Notes under the pieces: model-generated
What the model was told of the DNA's origin: nothing
Databases searched by the model: none
What the model saw: only the letters and a program-made list of their open reading frames with translations
Shown: positions 33,424-45,549 of the stretch, one piece after another
Numbering within the stretch: position 1 is the stretch's first letter
Layout of the letters: each line of letters starts with the position of its first letter
Position numbers and translations under genes: made by a program
Origin: Odobenus rosmarus divergens
Lineage: Eukaryota > Chordata > Mammalia > Carnivora > Odobenidae
Assembly: GCF_000321225.1 (NCBI RefSeq)
Contig: NW_004450477.1
Span: 2,024,096 to 2,088,095 of the forward strand
DNA length: 64,000 nt
Direction of reading: 5' to 3'

Positions 33424-34914
33424 AAAAATAAAAATAAATGAATAAAAGTATATTTATTTAGATATTTTCAAATATTAAAAAAACTAGTCAGATATGCAAA
33501 GAATAAAAAGAAAGGAATCCAAGTATATCACTAAAGAAAGCCAGCAAACCATGAGAGAAGAAAGCGAGAGAAGAAAGGAACAGAGAAAAACTACAAAACA
33601 ATCATAAAACAGTCACAAAATGGCAATAGGTATGCTCCTATAAATAATTACTTTGAATGTGAATGGACTAAATGCTCCAATCAAAAGACAGGGTGGCAGA
33701 ATGGATAAAAAGCAAGACCCATCTATGTGCTATCTACAAGAGACTCATTTCAGACCTAAAGACGCATGCAGGTTGAAAGTGAAGGGATGGGAAAACATTT
33801 ATCATGCAAATGGAATGAAAAGAAAGCCAGGGTAGCAATACTTAATATTGGACAAAATAGACTTTAAAACAGACTGTAACAAGAGACAAAGAAGGACACT
33901 CCATAACCGTAATGGGAAAAATTCAACAAGAGGATATAACAATTGTAAATGTTTATGCTTCCAACATGGGAACACCCAAATACATAAAGAGCAGCTATTA
34001 ACAAACAAAGGAAGAAATCAGTAGTAATACAGTAATAATAGAGGACTTTAACACCCCACTTACACCAATGGATAGATCATCCGAACAGAAAATAAACAAG
34101 GGAATAGTGGCCTTGAGTGACACATTGGACCAGATGGATCTAACAGATATAGTCAGAACATTCCATCCAAAAACAGCAGAATACACATTCTTCTCAAGTG
34201 CACATGGAACATTTTCCAGAACAGATCACTATTAGGCCACAAACAAGTATCTTCAATTTCATAAATCTTTTTCTTCTCTAATATCTGGTAGTTAACTTTA
34301 GGGTTTATATTATACATCTTTAACTTATTACAATCTACCTTCAAGTGATGTGTCACTTCACTTATAGTATTAGAAACTTATAATACTTTACTTACATTTC
34401 TCCCCTCCTAGAATTTATCATCCATTTTATACATTTGTTAAAAACTCTACAATGAAATATTATTACTTTTGTTAAGCTGTCAATTATTTTTAAAGGGACT
34501 TAATAAGAAAAGTATATATATTTACCCATGTAGTTAGTTACCATTTCTGGTGCCTTTCATTTCTTTGTGTAGATCCAGGTTTATTGCTGACATCATTTCC
34601 CTTTTGCTGGAAGGATATCCTCTAATATTTTTTTTAGTGCAGTTCTGATGATGATGAATTCTTTCAGCTTTTGTATGTCTGAAAACATCTTTATTTTGCC
34701 TACATTTTTTAAAAGATATTTTCAGTGGCTATAGGATTTAAAGTACAGTTTCTTCTTTCAGTACTTTAAGGATATTGCTCCATATCTTCTTGCTTACATT
34801 GTTTCCAGTGAGAAGTCTGTTGTTCTTACCTTTGTCTCTCTGTACATAACTCCCCTGACTCCTTCCCCAGCTGCCTTTAAGAGTTTCTTGTCACCGTTTT
34901 TAAAAATTGTTTTG

Positions 34915-35110
34915 GGGGCGCCTGGGTGGCTCAGTCGTTAAGCATCTGCCTTTGGCTCAGGTCATGGTCCCAGGGTCCTGGGATCGAGCCCCGCATCGGG
35001 CTCCCTGCTCAACGGGAAGCCTGCTTCTCCCTCTCCCACTCCCCCTGCTTGTGCTCTCTCTCTCTCTGTGTGTGTCTCTCTTTGCCAAATAAATAAATAA
35101 AATCTTTAAA
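34915..35110 (+). mobile_element. CAN-SINE (plus)
   Basis: TSD AAAAATTGTTTTG on both sides. Confidence 0.92.
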
Positions 35111-35280
35111 AAAAATTGTTTTGTGACTTGGTGTAGTTTTCTTCATGTTTCTTAGGCTTGGGATTCATTGAATTCCTTGGGTCTTTGGAGTTTGTTTGCA
35201 AAAAACTAGGGAAAATTTCAGCCATGAAATAAAATATTTTTGACCTCCCATTCTCTTCTCTCCTATGAAGACTACATTTA

Positions 35281-35486
35281 GGGCGCCTGGGTGGCTCAGT
35301 TGGTTAAGCGACTGCCTTCGGCTCAGGTCATGATCCTGGAGTCCCAGGATCGAGTCCCGCATCGGGCTCCCTGCTCAGCAGGGAGTCTGCTTCTCCCTCT
35401 GACCATCCCCCCTCTCATGTGCTCTCTCTCTCTCTCTCTCATTCTCTCTCTCAAATAAATAAATAAAATCTTAAAAAAAAAAAAAG
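35281..35486 (+). mobile_element. CAN-SINE (plus)
   Basis: TSD AAGACTACATTTA on both sides. Confidence 0.92.
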
Positions 35487-35647
35487 ACTACATTTATATA
35501 TATGTTAGGCTGATTGAAATTGTCCTGCAGTTCACAAAGGTTCCCTTCTACCTTCTTCTTCCTCCTCCCCCTCTTCCTCCTTCGTCTTCTTCTCTGCCAT
35601 TAATACCATCCAGCGCATTTTCATTTCCGACACTTAGTTTTCTTTTT

Positions 35648-35677
35648 TAGAAAAAAAGATTTTATTTATTTATTCAT

Positions 35678-35713
<36 letters not shown>

Positions 35714-35824
35714 CATGCTCCCTTGGGATCATGACCTGAGCTGGTCCTTGGGATCCCAAGGACCTTGGGATCATGACCTGAGCTGAAGGCAGACACTTAA
35801 CTGAATGAGCCACCCAGGTGCCCT
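35648..35824 (-). mobile_element. Rearranged CAN-SINE (minus)
   Basis: Tail and GA run are normal, but the middle is lost and CTTGGGATCATGACCTGAGCTG occurs twice (35722-35743, 35764-35785) around a palindrome at 35743-35764. Confidence 0.85.
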
Positions 35825-36196
35825 GGACATTGTAGTTTTCATTTCTAGAAATTTAATTTAGGTACTTTCTAAAAATATATATCTTACATTTCTATTTAAA
35901 ATTTTGAACATAGAGAAGACAGTTATAATAATTGTTTGAATAGCTTTGCTTATTCTAACATCTGTGACAGCTGTTGGTTGGTTGGTTTCAGTTTATTGAT
36001 TATTTTTCTTATTGTGAATTGTACTTTCCTACTTCATTGCCTGGCAACCTTTGTTTTAATACCAGACATTTAATTTTACCTTGTTGAGTGCCAGGTATTT
36101 TTTTGTTGTTGTACTGTTGTACTGTTAATATTTTTAAGGTTTATTCTGGGATGTAGTTAAATTTCTTAGAAAAAGTCTGATCCTTTCAAGTCTTAT

Positions 36197-36395
36197 TTTT
36201 TTTTAAAGATTTTTTATTTATTCATTTGAGAGAGCGAGAATGAGAGCGAGAGAGCACATGAGAGGGGGGAGGGTCGGAGGGAGAAGCAGCCTCCCCGCTG
36301 AGTGGGGAACCCAATGTGGGACTTGATCCCGGGACTCCAGGATCATGACCTGAGCCGAAGGCAGTCGCCCAACCAACTGAGCCACCCAGGCGCCC
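36197..36395 (-). mobile_element. CAN-SINE (minus)
   Basis: TSD TCAAGTCTTATTTTT on both sides. Confidence 0.92.
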
Positions 36396-37089
36396 TCAAG
36401 TCTTATTTTTATGATTCTAGTGGGTCCAGAGTAGTGCTTAGTCTGGGTCTAATTATTTCCCGTTACTGAGGCAAGGCTTTTCTGAGTGTTCTACTCAGTG
36501 CTCTGTGAATTATGAGTTTTTCCAGTCTGGCTGGTGGGAATAGGCACTGTTCCCAGCTCGGTGTCAGTACCAGCCACTGTTCTCCAATCCTGTCAGATAG
36601 TTCTGTTCCCTTAGTCTTAGGCAGTTCCTCTCCTCCTGTGCTGGTAAATACTTCTCTGCTAAATACTCAAGGGTGACCCTCTCAGATCTCTGGGATTCTC
36701 TCTCTGTCCTAAGCACTTTAGCTACCTTGCTCTCCCTGTGACTCTCAGCTGTGACCCTTCAACTCAGGGAGACTGCTAGTCTCTGCCTGGGTACCCTCTC
36801 CCTAACCTCTTAAGGCAGTAAGCTGGACAAAAGAGCTCACATTATTTTGTTCTTGTCTATCAGGTTAATGTTTATTATTGCCCAATGTCCAATATCTTTA
36901 AACCTGTTGTTTCATATATTGTGTCTTGGTTTGTTTGTTTATTTGAGGCAGGAGTATAAAATCCTGTTTTATACTCTTGTTAATCCATCTTGAGTGGAAG
37001 CAAATGTCCTTTCCTTGATTTTCTCAATTTGAGATTTTAAGTAGTTTCCATAAATATTATGTGCATTCTTGAATTCTTTCTTAATTTCT

Positions 37090-37220
37090 TTTTTTTTTTA
37101 AAGTAGGCTCCACGCCCAGCATGGAGCCCAACTTGGGGCTTGAACCCACGACCCTGAGATAAAGACCTGAGCTGTAATCAAGAGTCAGACACTTAACCCA
37201 CTGAGCCACGCCGGCCCCCC
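37090..37220 (-). mobile_element. Older CAN-SINE (minus)
   Basis: AAGTAGGCTCCACGCCCAGC...GCCACGCCGGCCCCCC; eroded. Confidence 0.8.
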
Positions 37221-37324
37221 TTGGATTATTTCTCTGACAGTTTTCTTCCTTCTGTTTACTCTGTTCTCTCTGAAATTTGTCATTTGGTTGTTAAATCTTC
37301 TGGACTAACGCCTAATATCTATGC

Positions 37325-37815
37325 TTTTTTTTAAATTGGAAGTGTAGCTAACATACAATATTGTTTTAGTTTCAGGTATGCAACATAGGGATTTGACAGT
37401 TATATACATTACAAAATGCTCACCATGATCAGTGTAGTTACCATCTGTCACCATACAAAGTTATTATAGTATTACTGACTTTATTCCCTATGCTATTTTT
37501 ATTCCCATGACTTATTTATTTTATAACTTTATTTTATTTTGTACCTCCTAACCCCCTTCAGCTATTTTACCCACTCTCCACTCCTGCCAGTTTGTTCTCT
37601 GTTTATGAGTCTGTTTCTGTTTCTGTTCGTTTGTTTTGCTTTTTAGATTCCACATATAAGTGAAATCATGTTAATTGTCTTTCTCTATCTGACTTATTTC
37701 ACTTAGCATATAGGTTGCTTCCATATCACCATTGTAGATAATGCTGCAATGAGCATAGGGGTGCATATATCTCTTTGAATTGATGTTTTTGTTTCCTTTG
37801 GATAAATAGCCATAA
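37325..37815 (-). mobile_element. L1 3'UTR (antisense)
   Basis: TAGTTTCAGGTATGCAACATAGG, ATTCCACATATAAGTGAAATCATG and ATTTCACTTAGCATATAGG. Confidence 0.85.
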
Positions 37816-37827
37816 GTGAGAATGCTT

Positions 37828-38184
37828 GGCTGGCTCAGTTGGTAGAGTATGTGACTCTTTTTTTTTTTTTGAGTATGTGACTCTTTTTTTTTTTTTTAAA
37901 GATTTTATTTATTTATTTATTTGAGAGAGAGAGAATGAGAGATAGAGAGCACGAGAGGGAAGAGGGTCAAAGGGAGAAGCAGACTCCCTGCTGAGCAGGG
38001 AGCCCGATGTGGGACTCGATCCCGGGACTCCAGGATCACGACCTGAGCCGAAGGCAGTCGCTTAACCAACTGAGCCACCCAGGCGCCCCTTGAGTATGCG
38101 ACTCTTGATCTCGGGATCTTGAGTTCAAGCCCCACGTTGGGTGTAGAATAGATTACTTAAATAAATAAATAAATCTTTAAAAAA
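37828..38184 (+). mobile_element. Older CAN-SINE (plus), split by a minus SINE
   Basis: Head GCTTGGCTGGCTCAGTTGG at 37828; body resumes at about 38093 with CGACTCTTGATCTCGGG and ends AAATAAATAAATAAATC. Confidence 0.88.
37884..38090 (-). mobile_element. CAN-SINE (minus) nested in the older SINE
   Basis: TSD GAGTATGTGACTCTT occurs twice before the element (from 37845 and from 37871) and once after (GAGTATGCGACTCTT from 38092). Confidence 0.9.
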
Positions 38185-39480
38185 ATACATATAAGTGGAA
38201 TTGCTTGATTATATTTCTATTTTTTATTTTTTAAGGAACCTCCATACTGTTTTCCATAGTGGCCGTACCAATTTACATTCCCATCAACAGTGCACAAGGG
38301 TGCTCTCCACGTTATTGTCATTATTTATCTTTTTGATACTAGCTGTTATAACTGATGTAAGATGATACCTCATTGTAGTTTTTATTTTTATAGTTGATAT
38401 ACAATGTTACATTAGTTTCAGGTGTGCAATATAGTGATTTGATAAGTCTGTGTTATGCTACACCCACCACCAGTGTAACTACCATCTGTCACCATACAGA
38501 TACTATTACGATACCATTGATTATGTTCTCTATGCTGTACCTCTTCTCCCTGCGACTTATTCATTCCATAACTGGAAGCCTGTATCTCCCATTCCCCTTC
38601 ACTCATTTTGCCTGTCCTCTACTCCTTGGCAACCATCAGTTCTCTATATTTATGGGTCTGTTTCTGCTGTTTGTTCCTTTGTTTTGTTTTTTAGATTCCA
38701 CATATAAGTGAAATAATGTAGTATTTGTCCTTGTATGACTTACTTCACTTAGCATAATACCCTCTAGGTCCATCCATGTTGTCTCAGATAGTAAGATTTC
38801 TTCCTTTTTTTATGGCTGGGTAATATTCCTCTGTGTGTGTGTGTGTGTGTGTATCATATCTTCTTTATCCATTTATCTATCGAAAGATACTTGGGTTGCC
38901 TCCATATCTTGGCTATTGTAAATAATGCTACAATAAACATAGGAGTGCATGTGTCTTTTCAAATTAGTGTTTTCATTTTCTTTGAATAAATACCCAGGAA
39001 GTGGAATTACTGAATTGTATGGTAATTCTATTTTTAACTTTTTGAGGACCCTCCATACTGTTTTCCACAGTGGCTACACCAGTTTGCATTTCCACCAGCA
39101 GTGTAGGAGGGTTCCCTTTCTCCACATCCTTGCCAACACTTGTTTCTTGTGTTTTTATTTTAGCCATTACAGCAGGTGAAGGTCATATCTCATTGTGGTC
39201 TTGATTTGCATTTCCTTGATGATTAGTTGTGATGAACATTGTCTGTTGGCCATTTATATATCTTTTTTTGGAAAAATGTCTATTCAGTTCCCCTTCCCAT
39301 TTTTTAATCATATTGTTTGTTTTTTTTACTGTTGAGTTATATTAGTAATTTATATATTCCAGATATTAACCCCTTATTGGATATATCATTTGCAAATACC
39401 TTCTTCTATTCAGTAGGTTGCCTTTTTGTTTGCTGGTTTCCTTTGCTGTGCAGAAGCCTTTTAGTTTGATGTAGTCACAA
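38185..39480 (-). mobile_element. L1 3' region (antisense)
   Basis: Two overlapping 3'-end patterns: GAACCTCCATACTGTTTTCC appears at 38237, and GACCCTCCATACTG at 39047. ATTCCACATATAAGTGAAAT is at 38694. At least two L1 copies are merged or nested. Confidence 0.85.
38831..38852 (+). repeat. (GT)n microsatellite
   Basis: About eleven GT units. Confidence 0.95.
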
Positions 39481-41250
39481 TTATTTTACTTGCATATATG
39501 CATAAAGGAACCAACTAGGCAAATAAACAAAGAAATACTGTTCTACTTCCACACTAACATAACTTATTAAGACTTGTTGAATTATAGTGAATCGGAGTAA
39601 AACATTTGAGTGCAGGGCAGATTGGAGCACACTCGTATCTCCTTTATCTGAATTTTAGTTTAAAACAAGACTATGGCTACAACATGGATCATGCTTCTTA
39701 TATTTATTTGCTTCAAAAGAAAGACTGGTCTTGCCTTTGTCCCATGCAGGCCATGTGCAATAAGCCACCAACCATCTGTGGGGCCAATGCCAGAGGACAT
39801 TGAGCCTCAGATAGTTGCCAGGCTCCTCTCTCGTGGACTTGGGAGCAGGGACCCTCTTGGTGGCTGCATGGGCACCTCAGCACTGCCCTCAGCACTTATC
39901 CTCGGGATTAGATCGTGCCAGGGTTCTCTTCCAACTCTGCCAAGAATGTCTTTGAGACAGAGACTGATGGAAAGAAAGTGAGTAGGAAAGAGCTAAAATG
40001 AGGTTTAACTCTGGAGTTTCACAGTGCTGGTTATACTGTTTGACTTTATAATGAGCCTGCCCTCCAAGTTTCAAGCATGTCTCAGGACTTGTGACTACTC
40101 CTAAATCTGAGATCTAGAGAGGTTGGAGAACCCCTCTGGCCGGCTAGAGGGGAAACAAAAGGAAGCCCTACGTGTCTGCACTCTGCTGTCATTCATTACA
40201 AAAGGCTTCTTTCTCTCTCCTGTTTTTTGTAGGGGAAAGGGTTGGCAAAATTTAGAAGCTCTCTCTCGTGAATGAGGGAGGGAAAGAGGAAAGAAGAGAA
40301 GGAGAAGTTCATCTTCGTTTGGGGAAAACTTTAGGTCCGTAACAACAACAAACATCAGTTGTGGTGGGTAGCCTCAGCCTTGCTGAAGGAAATCCAGGCC
40401 ACATTAAAATCCAGGGAATTTGAAATGGCGGCGTTTGTGGTGGCTTGCAAATTTCCATTGGTGATTTCTTTAAAGCCAAAGAATTATAATTAAAATAGAA
40501 ATGGATCCAATTATATCTGCCTTCTGTCTGAAAGGATGTAGCTGGTAATGAGAATCACATGTCTAAACTTCATCTCCTTCTATTTCCAAGCAAGTTGTCC
40601 CCTGAGAGAAATTCCTTCTTTTCAGCAAAGCTCAGTAAACCACATTTCTCCCTCCTCCTTGGCTACTGTGGGTTTGCACCAATTTCTTAAAATCCCAGCA
40701 AATGGAGCTCAGTCATAGTAAATGCTCTCATTTCTGTCTCCTTTGTTCTCTTTATAAGACAGATCAGGGTGATATGACATATCTTTTTGTTTCAAAGAGG
40801 ACAATGATAAGGAGAGTAGGATCTATCTTAACCAGCCAAGATGCACCCTATTGTGAATAACAGACTGGGTGGCTTAGGCCATTGCTACCTGGGATATTGT
40901 GAGGCTGTGAGGAGATGGCTAGGTGACCCGGGGATAGTGAGGCGCTTACTAGGTGGCCAAGGGAGGTCTTAGGGAGAATTTTACCCACTGGGTGAGTGAG
41001 GCTTAGATAACATGATGGTCATCACTGTGCCTTGAAACTGGCAGAGCCTGTACTGGAGCAGAATGCCATGGTTGCCAGGAATAAACAGATTATATAATAG
41101 TATTGTTCTTATCGTTACTACAACTCAGATCGATTTGGTTTGTGTACTGCAGATCCATTCAAGCACAGCAGGGCAGCCCAACACTCTCCTCCTTCCAGGA
41201 AGCCCTAGAAGCAACAACAGGGGCAGAGTCAGCCCCAAGTGCCCAGCTGT
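39481..41250. other. Mostly unique intergenic stretch
   Basis: No gene or named repeat recognised. 40380-40780 is non-repetitive, with TTATAATTAAAATAG-type homeobox-like sites; possible conserved element, not shown. Confidence 0.45.
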
Positions 41251-41254
41251 TGTA

Positions 41255-42480
41255 AACGTTCACATATAAGTCTTTGTATAGAGATATGTTTTTTGCGTGC
41301 TTATTAATCATTTGAATATCTTCTTTGGTGAAATAGCTATTAAAATCTCTGTCCATTTTTAAATTCTGTTGTTTGACTTCTTATTCGTATATTCAAGATA
41401 CAGATCTTTTCTCAGATATGGATTAGCAAATATTTTCTTATAGACTGTGATTTGTCTTTTTATTTTCTTAATGGTATCTTTTTAAGAGCAAAAGTCTTTA
41501 ATTTTGATGAAGTCCAGTGTATAACTTCATTGGTATTATACAGTACTTTTTTTGTATAATATTTTAGGACTCTTTACCTAACCCAAGGTCATAAAGATTT
41601 TCTGTAATGTTTTCTAGAAGTCACTTTTATTTTTAAGCCTATAATTCATTTTGGGTTAAATTTTATATGTTTTGTGAGGTGAGGTTCTTAGTTCATGTTT
41701 CTGCATATGGATATCCAACTGTTCCAGTAACATTCATGGAAGACCATTTTTTACTCAACTGAACTACCATGGCACCCTTGATGAAAATCAGTTGACTAAA
41801 TATAAAGGTTTATTTCTGAACTCTTAATTCTGTTCCATTGATCTACATGTCTGTCTTTGTGCCAATACCACATTGTCTTGATTACTGTGATTTTGTAGTA
41901 AGTTTTGAAATCAGGTAGTATGAGTCTTCCAACTTTGTTGTTCTTTTAAAAAAATTGTTTTGGCTACTGTATGTCTTCTGCATTTTCATATACATTTTAG
42001 GATTGGCTTGTCAATTTCTACAAGCAATTCTACCAGGATTTTGATGGGGATTCTATCGGTCAATTTGGGGAAAACTGCCATCTTAATAATACTGTTTCTT
42101 TCCATCCATTTTGAAGATGGAATATATCTCAATTTATATAGATCTTTAATTTCTCTTGTAATGTTTGGTACTTTTTAGCATACAAGTCTTGAACTTCTTA
42201 AGTTAAATTTACTCCTCTATTCCTTTGAATGCTATTGTGAACAAGATTTTCTTAATTTTGTTTTTGGACCGTTCATTGTGAGTACATCAGAAAAATTGGT
42301 ATTTTGTATATTGATCTTTTATCCTGAGATTTTCTACATACAGGATTATGCTGTGGAATAAAACCAGTTTTTCTTTTTCTTTTCCAGTTTGCATGTATTA
42401 CATCTGGTTAATCTTTCTTGTTTCATTGTATAGGCTAGAACCTCCAGTATTGAGCTGAATAAGAGTGGTGAGAGCAGATA
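41255..42480 (-). mobile_element. L1 ORF2/3'UTR (antisense)
   Basis: CACCATTTTTTACTC-like text, ATCTACATGTCTGTCTTTGTGCC, and TTTTGATGGGGATTCTATCGG are antisense ORF2 C-terminal phrases. Confidence 0.85.
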
Positions 42481-42763
42481 CCATTTTGCTTTCAACCTAT
42501 TGGTGTCTTTGAATTGAAAGTGTGTGTCTTATAGGCAACATATAGCTGGATTTGCTTTTTTATCTACTCTGACAATTTGTGTCTTTTGACTGGATATTTA
42601 TTCTATTCACATTTTATCTAGTTACTAATATGATTGGATTTATGTGTCATTTTGCTATTTTCTATATGCCTCATGTCTTTTTTGTTTCTCTATTTCTCCT
42701 TTACTTCTTTTTGTGTGTGTGTGTTAAACAAAAGAACTTTAATTCCTTGGTTGATTTTTTAAA

Positions 42764-42982
42764 ATTTTTTAAATTTTATTTTTTTAAAGATTTTTTTTCC
42801 TATTATTTGACAGAGAGAAAGAGAGAGAGAGCACACAAGCAGGGGGAGTGGCAGGCAGAAAGAGAGGGAGAAGCAGGCTCCCCACTGAACAGGGAGCCTG
42901 ATGTGGGGCTTGATCCCAGGACCCTGGGATCATGACCTGAGCCGAAGGCAGATGCTTAACCAACTGAGCCACCAAGGCACCC
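42764..42982 (-). mobile_element. CAN-SINE (minus)
   Basis: TSD TCCTTGGTTGATTTTT on both sides. Confidence 0.92.
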
Positions 42983-44395
42983 CCTCCTTGGTTGATTTTT
43001 AAACTATATTTTTCAGTTATTGTCTTAGTGTTTGCTCTAGGAATTACAATATACATTTTAACATATTACAACCTGCCTCAGGTTAATACTAACTTAATCC
43101 AGTAAATTATAGCAGCCTTGTTCCAATATAGCTCCACCTTCACTTTTGTGCTGTTAGTGTCATATATATTAACACATCTATATATGTTGTAAACCCCAAA
43201 ATATACTTGCTCTATATAATTTTATGCCACCTAAAGAAATAGTAAAAGATGTATATTCTTTAAGTCTTTTATAATTAGTTACATTTTTTACCATTTCTGG
43301 CATTAATTTCTTCATTTCTTTTTTGTGGATTCAAGTTACCAAGTGAAGTAATCCTGAAGGACTTGCTTTAGTATTTTTTGTAAGGCATGTATCTTAGTCT
43401 CACATTATCTCAGGCTTTGTTTATCTAAGACTATCTTTATTTCGTTTTTGAAGAATAGTTTTGCTGGATATAGAATTCTTGGCTGACAATTGTTTCTTTC
43501 AGCACTTTGAATTTGTCATTCTAATGCTTTCTGGCCTCCATTTTTTCTGATGAGGTTTAGTCATCCTTTGTAGTTTTGATCCCCTACATATGATTAGTTT
43601 TTCTCTTGCTACTTTCAAGATTTCCTCTTTGTTTTTTGCTTTCAAGAGTTGGATATGACTAAGTGAAGATCTCTTTGTTTTTCCTAATTGGTGTTCATTA
43701 GGTTTCTTGGATCTATAGATTAAAGCTTTCATAAAATTTGAGAGGTTTTCAACCATTATTTCTTTTAAATTTTTTTCCTGCCCTTTTTCTCTCTCCTCTT
43801 ATTCCGGGGTTCCCATTATGCAGTTGGCATGCTTGATGTTGTTCCACAGGTCTCTGAGAATTTGATCATTTTTTTTTCAATTGTTTTTCTCTTTGTTCTT
43901 CAGACTGGAGAATTTCTATTGACCCATCTTCAAATTCACTGATTCCTTCTAATATCTCAAATTTGCTGATCTCATATAATAAAATTTTCATTTTGTTACT
44001 GTGTTTTTCAACCCTAGGATTTCCATTTGGTCCTTTAAAAAATTATTTTATTTTATTTTTATTGATATTCCTACTTGTCAAGTCCCTTTAATAATATTTT
44101 CTTCAAATTCTTTAAACATGGTTTCCTTTGGGTTTTTTTTTTTAACATACTTAAAATAGCAGCTTTGAAGTCTTTGTCTATTAAATCCAGTATTTGGGCT
44201 ACTCAAAGACAGTTTCCATTGGCTTTTTCCTCCAACTATGGGTAACGCTTTTTTTTTTTTTTGCATGACTCATACATTTTTGTTGAAAATTGAATATTTT
44301 AGATCATATAACTAATCTAGATTCTTCTTATCCTCTGAGATTCTTAGTTGTTACTGATTTTTGTTGTTTTTAACTTGCCTGGACTTTGTGGAATC

Positions 44396-44397
44396 TG

Positions 44398-44446
<49 letters not shown>
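44396..44446 (+). repeat. (CT)n(CA)n compound microsatellite
   Basis: About twelve CT then about twelve CA units; frames across it are artefacts. Confidence 0.95.
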
Positions 44447-44451
<5 letters not shown>

Positions 44452-45208
44452 CCCAGTGTGCATCTACTGATGATTCTGCTCAGTTTTTTTTTTTAATTCT
44501 TATTTGTATATTTTCTTTTGGGGGCCTAGCTTCTTTGGGGTCACCTTTGTGTTTGCATAGCTTAGTAGTCACTCAGTAATTGGTCAAAGGTTGTGCATAA
44601 ACACTATGAATCTGTGTTTGAATTGGGGGACATATTTAAATCTGGCAATTTCAACTCTGCCTCTGGTGTTACTTTAACCCCAGGTCCTCTCGGGTCTCTT
44701 CTGTGCATGTGCATAGGCTCCTAGACAGGCAGGGTTATGTGGAATGTTTACCAAAACCTCAATGGCTATCTCATCTCCAATATTTCCTATTCGATTTCTT
44801 ATAGTCTTAAAGTCTTATATTGCTCATCACAACCAGGATAGCAGCTTCAGGTTAGGAGATCTGCAGGCTTTTCCCATTTGCTGCTGGCTGTGAGTTTCTG
44901 CTCTCTACTCCAGATCAAGTGAAGACCAATCTTGTCCTGGCAGAACAACCAGGCTGATTGGACAGGGATGAAGGGTGGAAGCAGTCTCAGGCAAGAACCC
45001 ACCTGTCTCCACTGCTTTTACCTGAATCTTTATATTTTTCACGATTATATGTTTCTCAATTTGTTGTTTACCTGTGATCAGTTTTCAGAGCCCCTGCAAT
45101 GATTGTTTTTTTACAATGATGTCCAGTTTTATAGTTGTTTCTACGGGGGAGGATTTGTTGATCTCTTAATTCCTTTATAGCTGGAAATCCCACCTACATA
45201 CATTTCTT

Positions 45209-45395
45209 TTTTAAAAAAGATTTTATTTATTTATTTGACAGAGAGAGAGAGAACAAGTAGGGGGAGCAGCAGAGGCAGAGGGAGAAGCAGGCTCCCTGCC
45301 AAGCAGGGAGCCCGATGTGGGGCTCGATCCCAGGACCCTGGGATCATGACCTGAGCTGAAGGCAGACGCTTAACTGACTGAGCCACCCAGGCACC
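45209..45395 (-). mobile_element. CAN-SINE (minus)
   Basis: GAGCCACCCAGGCACCC head end; flanks ATACATTTCTTTT / ATACATTTCTAAAT. Confidence 0.88.
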
Positions 45396-45504
45396 CGATA
45401 CAATACATTTCTAAATAAATGTGTTTTATTATTTTTAGGCATGTCATGTTATCATTTTAGCTGTGAATGAATACTAATAAGTAAAACTATATTTAGAAAA
45501 ACTG

Positions 45505-45541
45505 GATTGCTTCTTTGCTTTTTGGCTAAGATCAAGCATAG
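45505..45541 (+). pseudogene. RNU2P: 5' fragment of U2 snRNA (tailless retropseudogene)
   Basis: 45506-45541 aligns to the first 36 nt of U2 at 30 of 36 positions, including TTTTGGCTAAGATCAAG. Most changes are C-to-T. A perfect 11-bp duplication TAGAAAAACTG flanks it (45494-45504, 45539-45549); the right copy overlaps the last bases of the fragment. No poly(A) follows. Non-functional. Confidence 0.78.
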
Positions 45542-45549
45542 AAAAACTG

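Larger units (their letters stand above)
31990..34235 (+). pseudogene. Old L1: ORF1 region to ORF2 endonuclease start (sense)
   Basis: 31990-33186 is the ORF1/inter-ORF zone (TTTCAGCAGAAACTTTGCAGACC, AAGAATACTCTATCTAGCATGG). 33491-34235 encodes the ORF2 start: the 60-codon frame at 33653 begins MNVNGLNAPIKRQ and contains LQETHF, the endonuclease-domain motif. Frames are broken, so it is inactive. A composite L1/U6 insert interrupts it at 33187-33478, and it stops abruptly at about 34235 where antisense L1 begins. Confidence 0.82.
34245..37310 (-). mobile_element. Old L1M (antisense), 5' portion
   Basis: TTGCTGACATCATTTCCCTTTTGC, GTCTGAAAACATCTTTATTTTGCC and ACAGCTGTTGGTTGGTTGG... are antisense phrases of the 5' half of old L1s. 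The same zone occurs at 42490-45195. Six SINE copies sit inside or beside it. Confidence 0.7.
42485..45195 (-). mobile_element. Old L1M (antisense), 5' portion
   Basis: GTTTTGCTGGATATAGAATTCTTGG, TTCATTCTAATGCTTTCTGGCC-like text and ATTTCTATTGACCCATCTTC. Same zone as 34245-37310. Confidence 0.75.
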
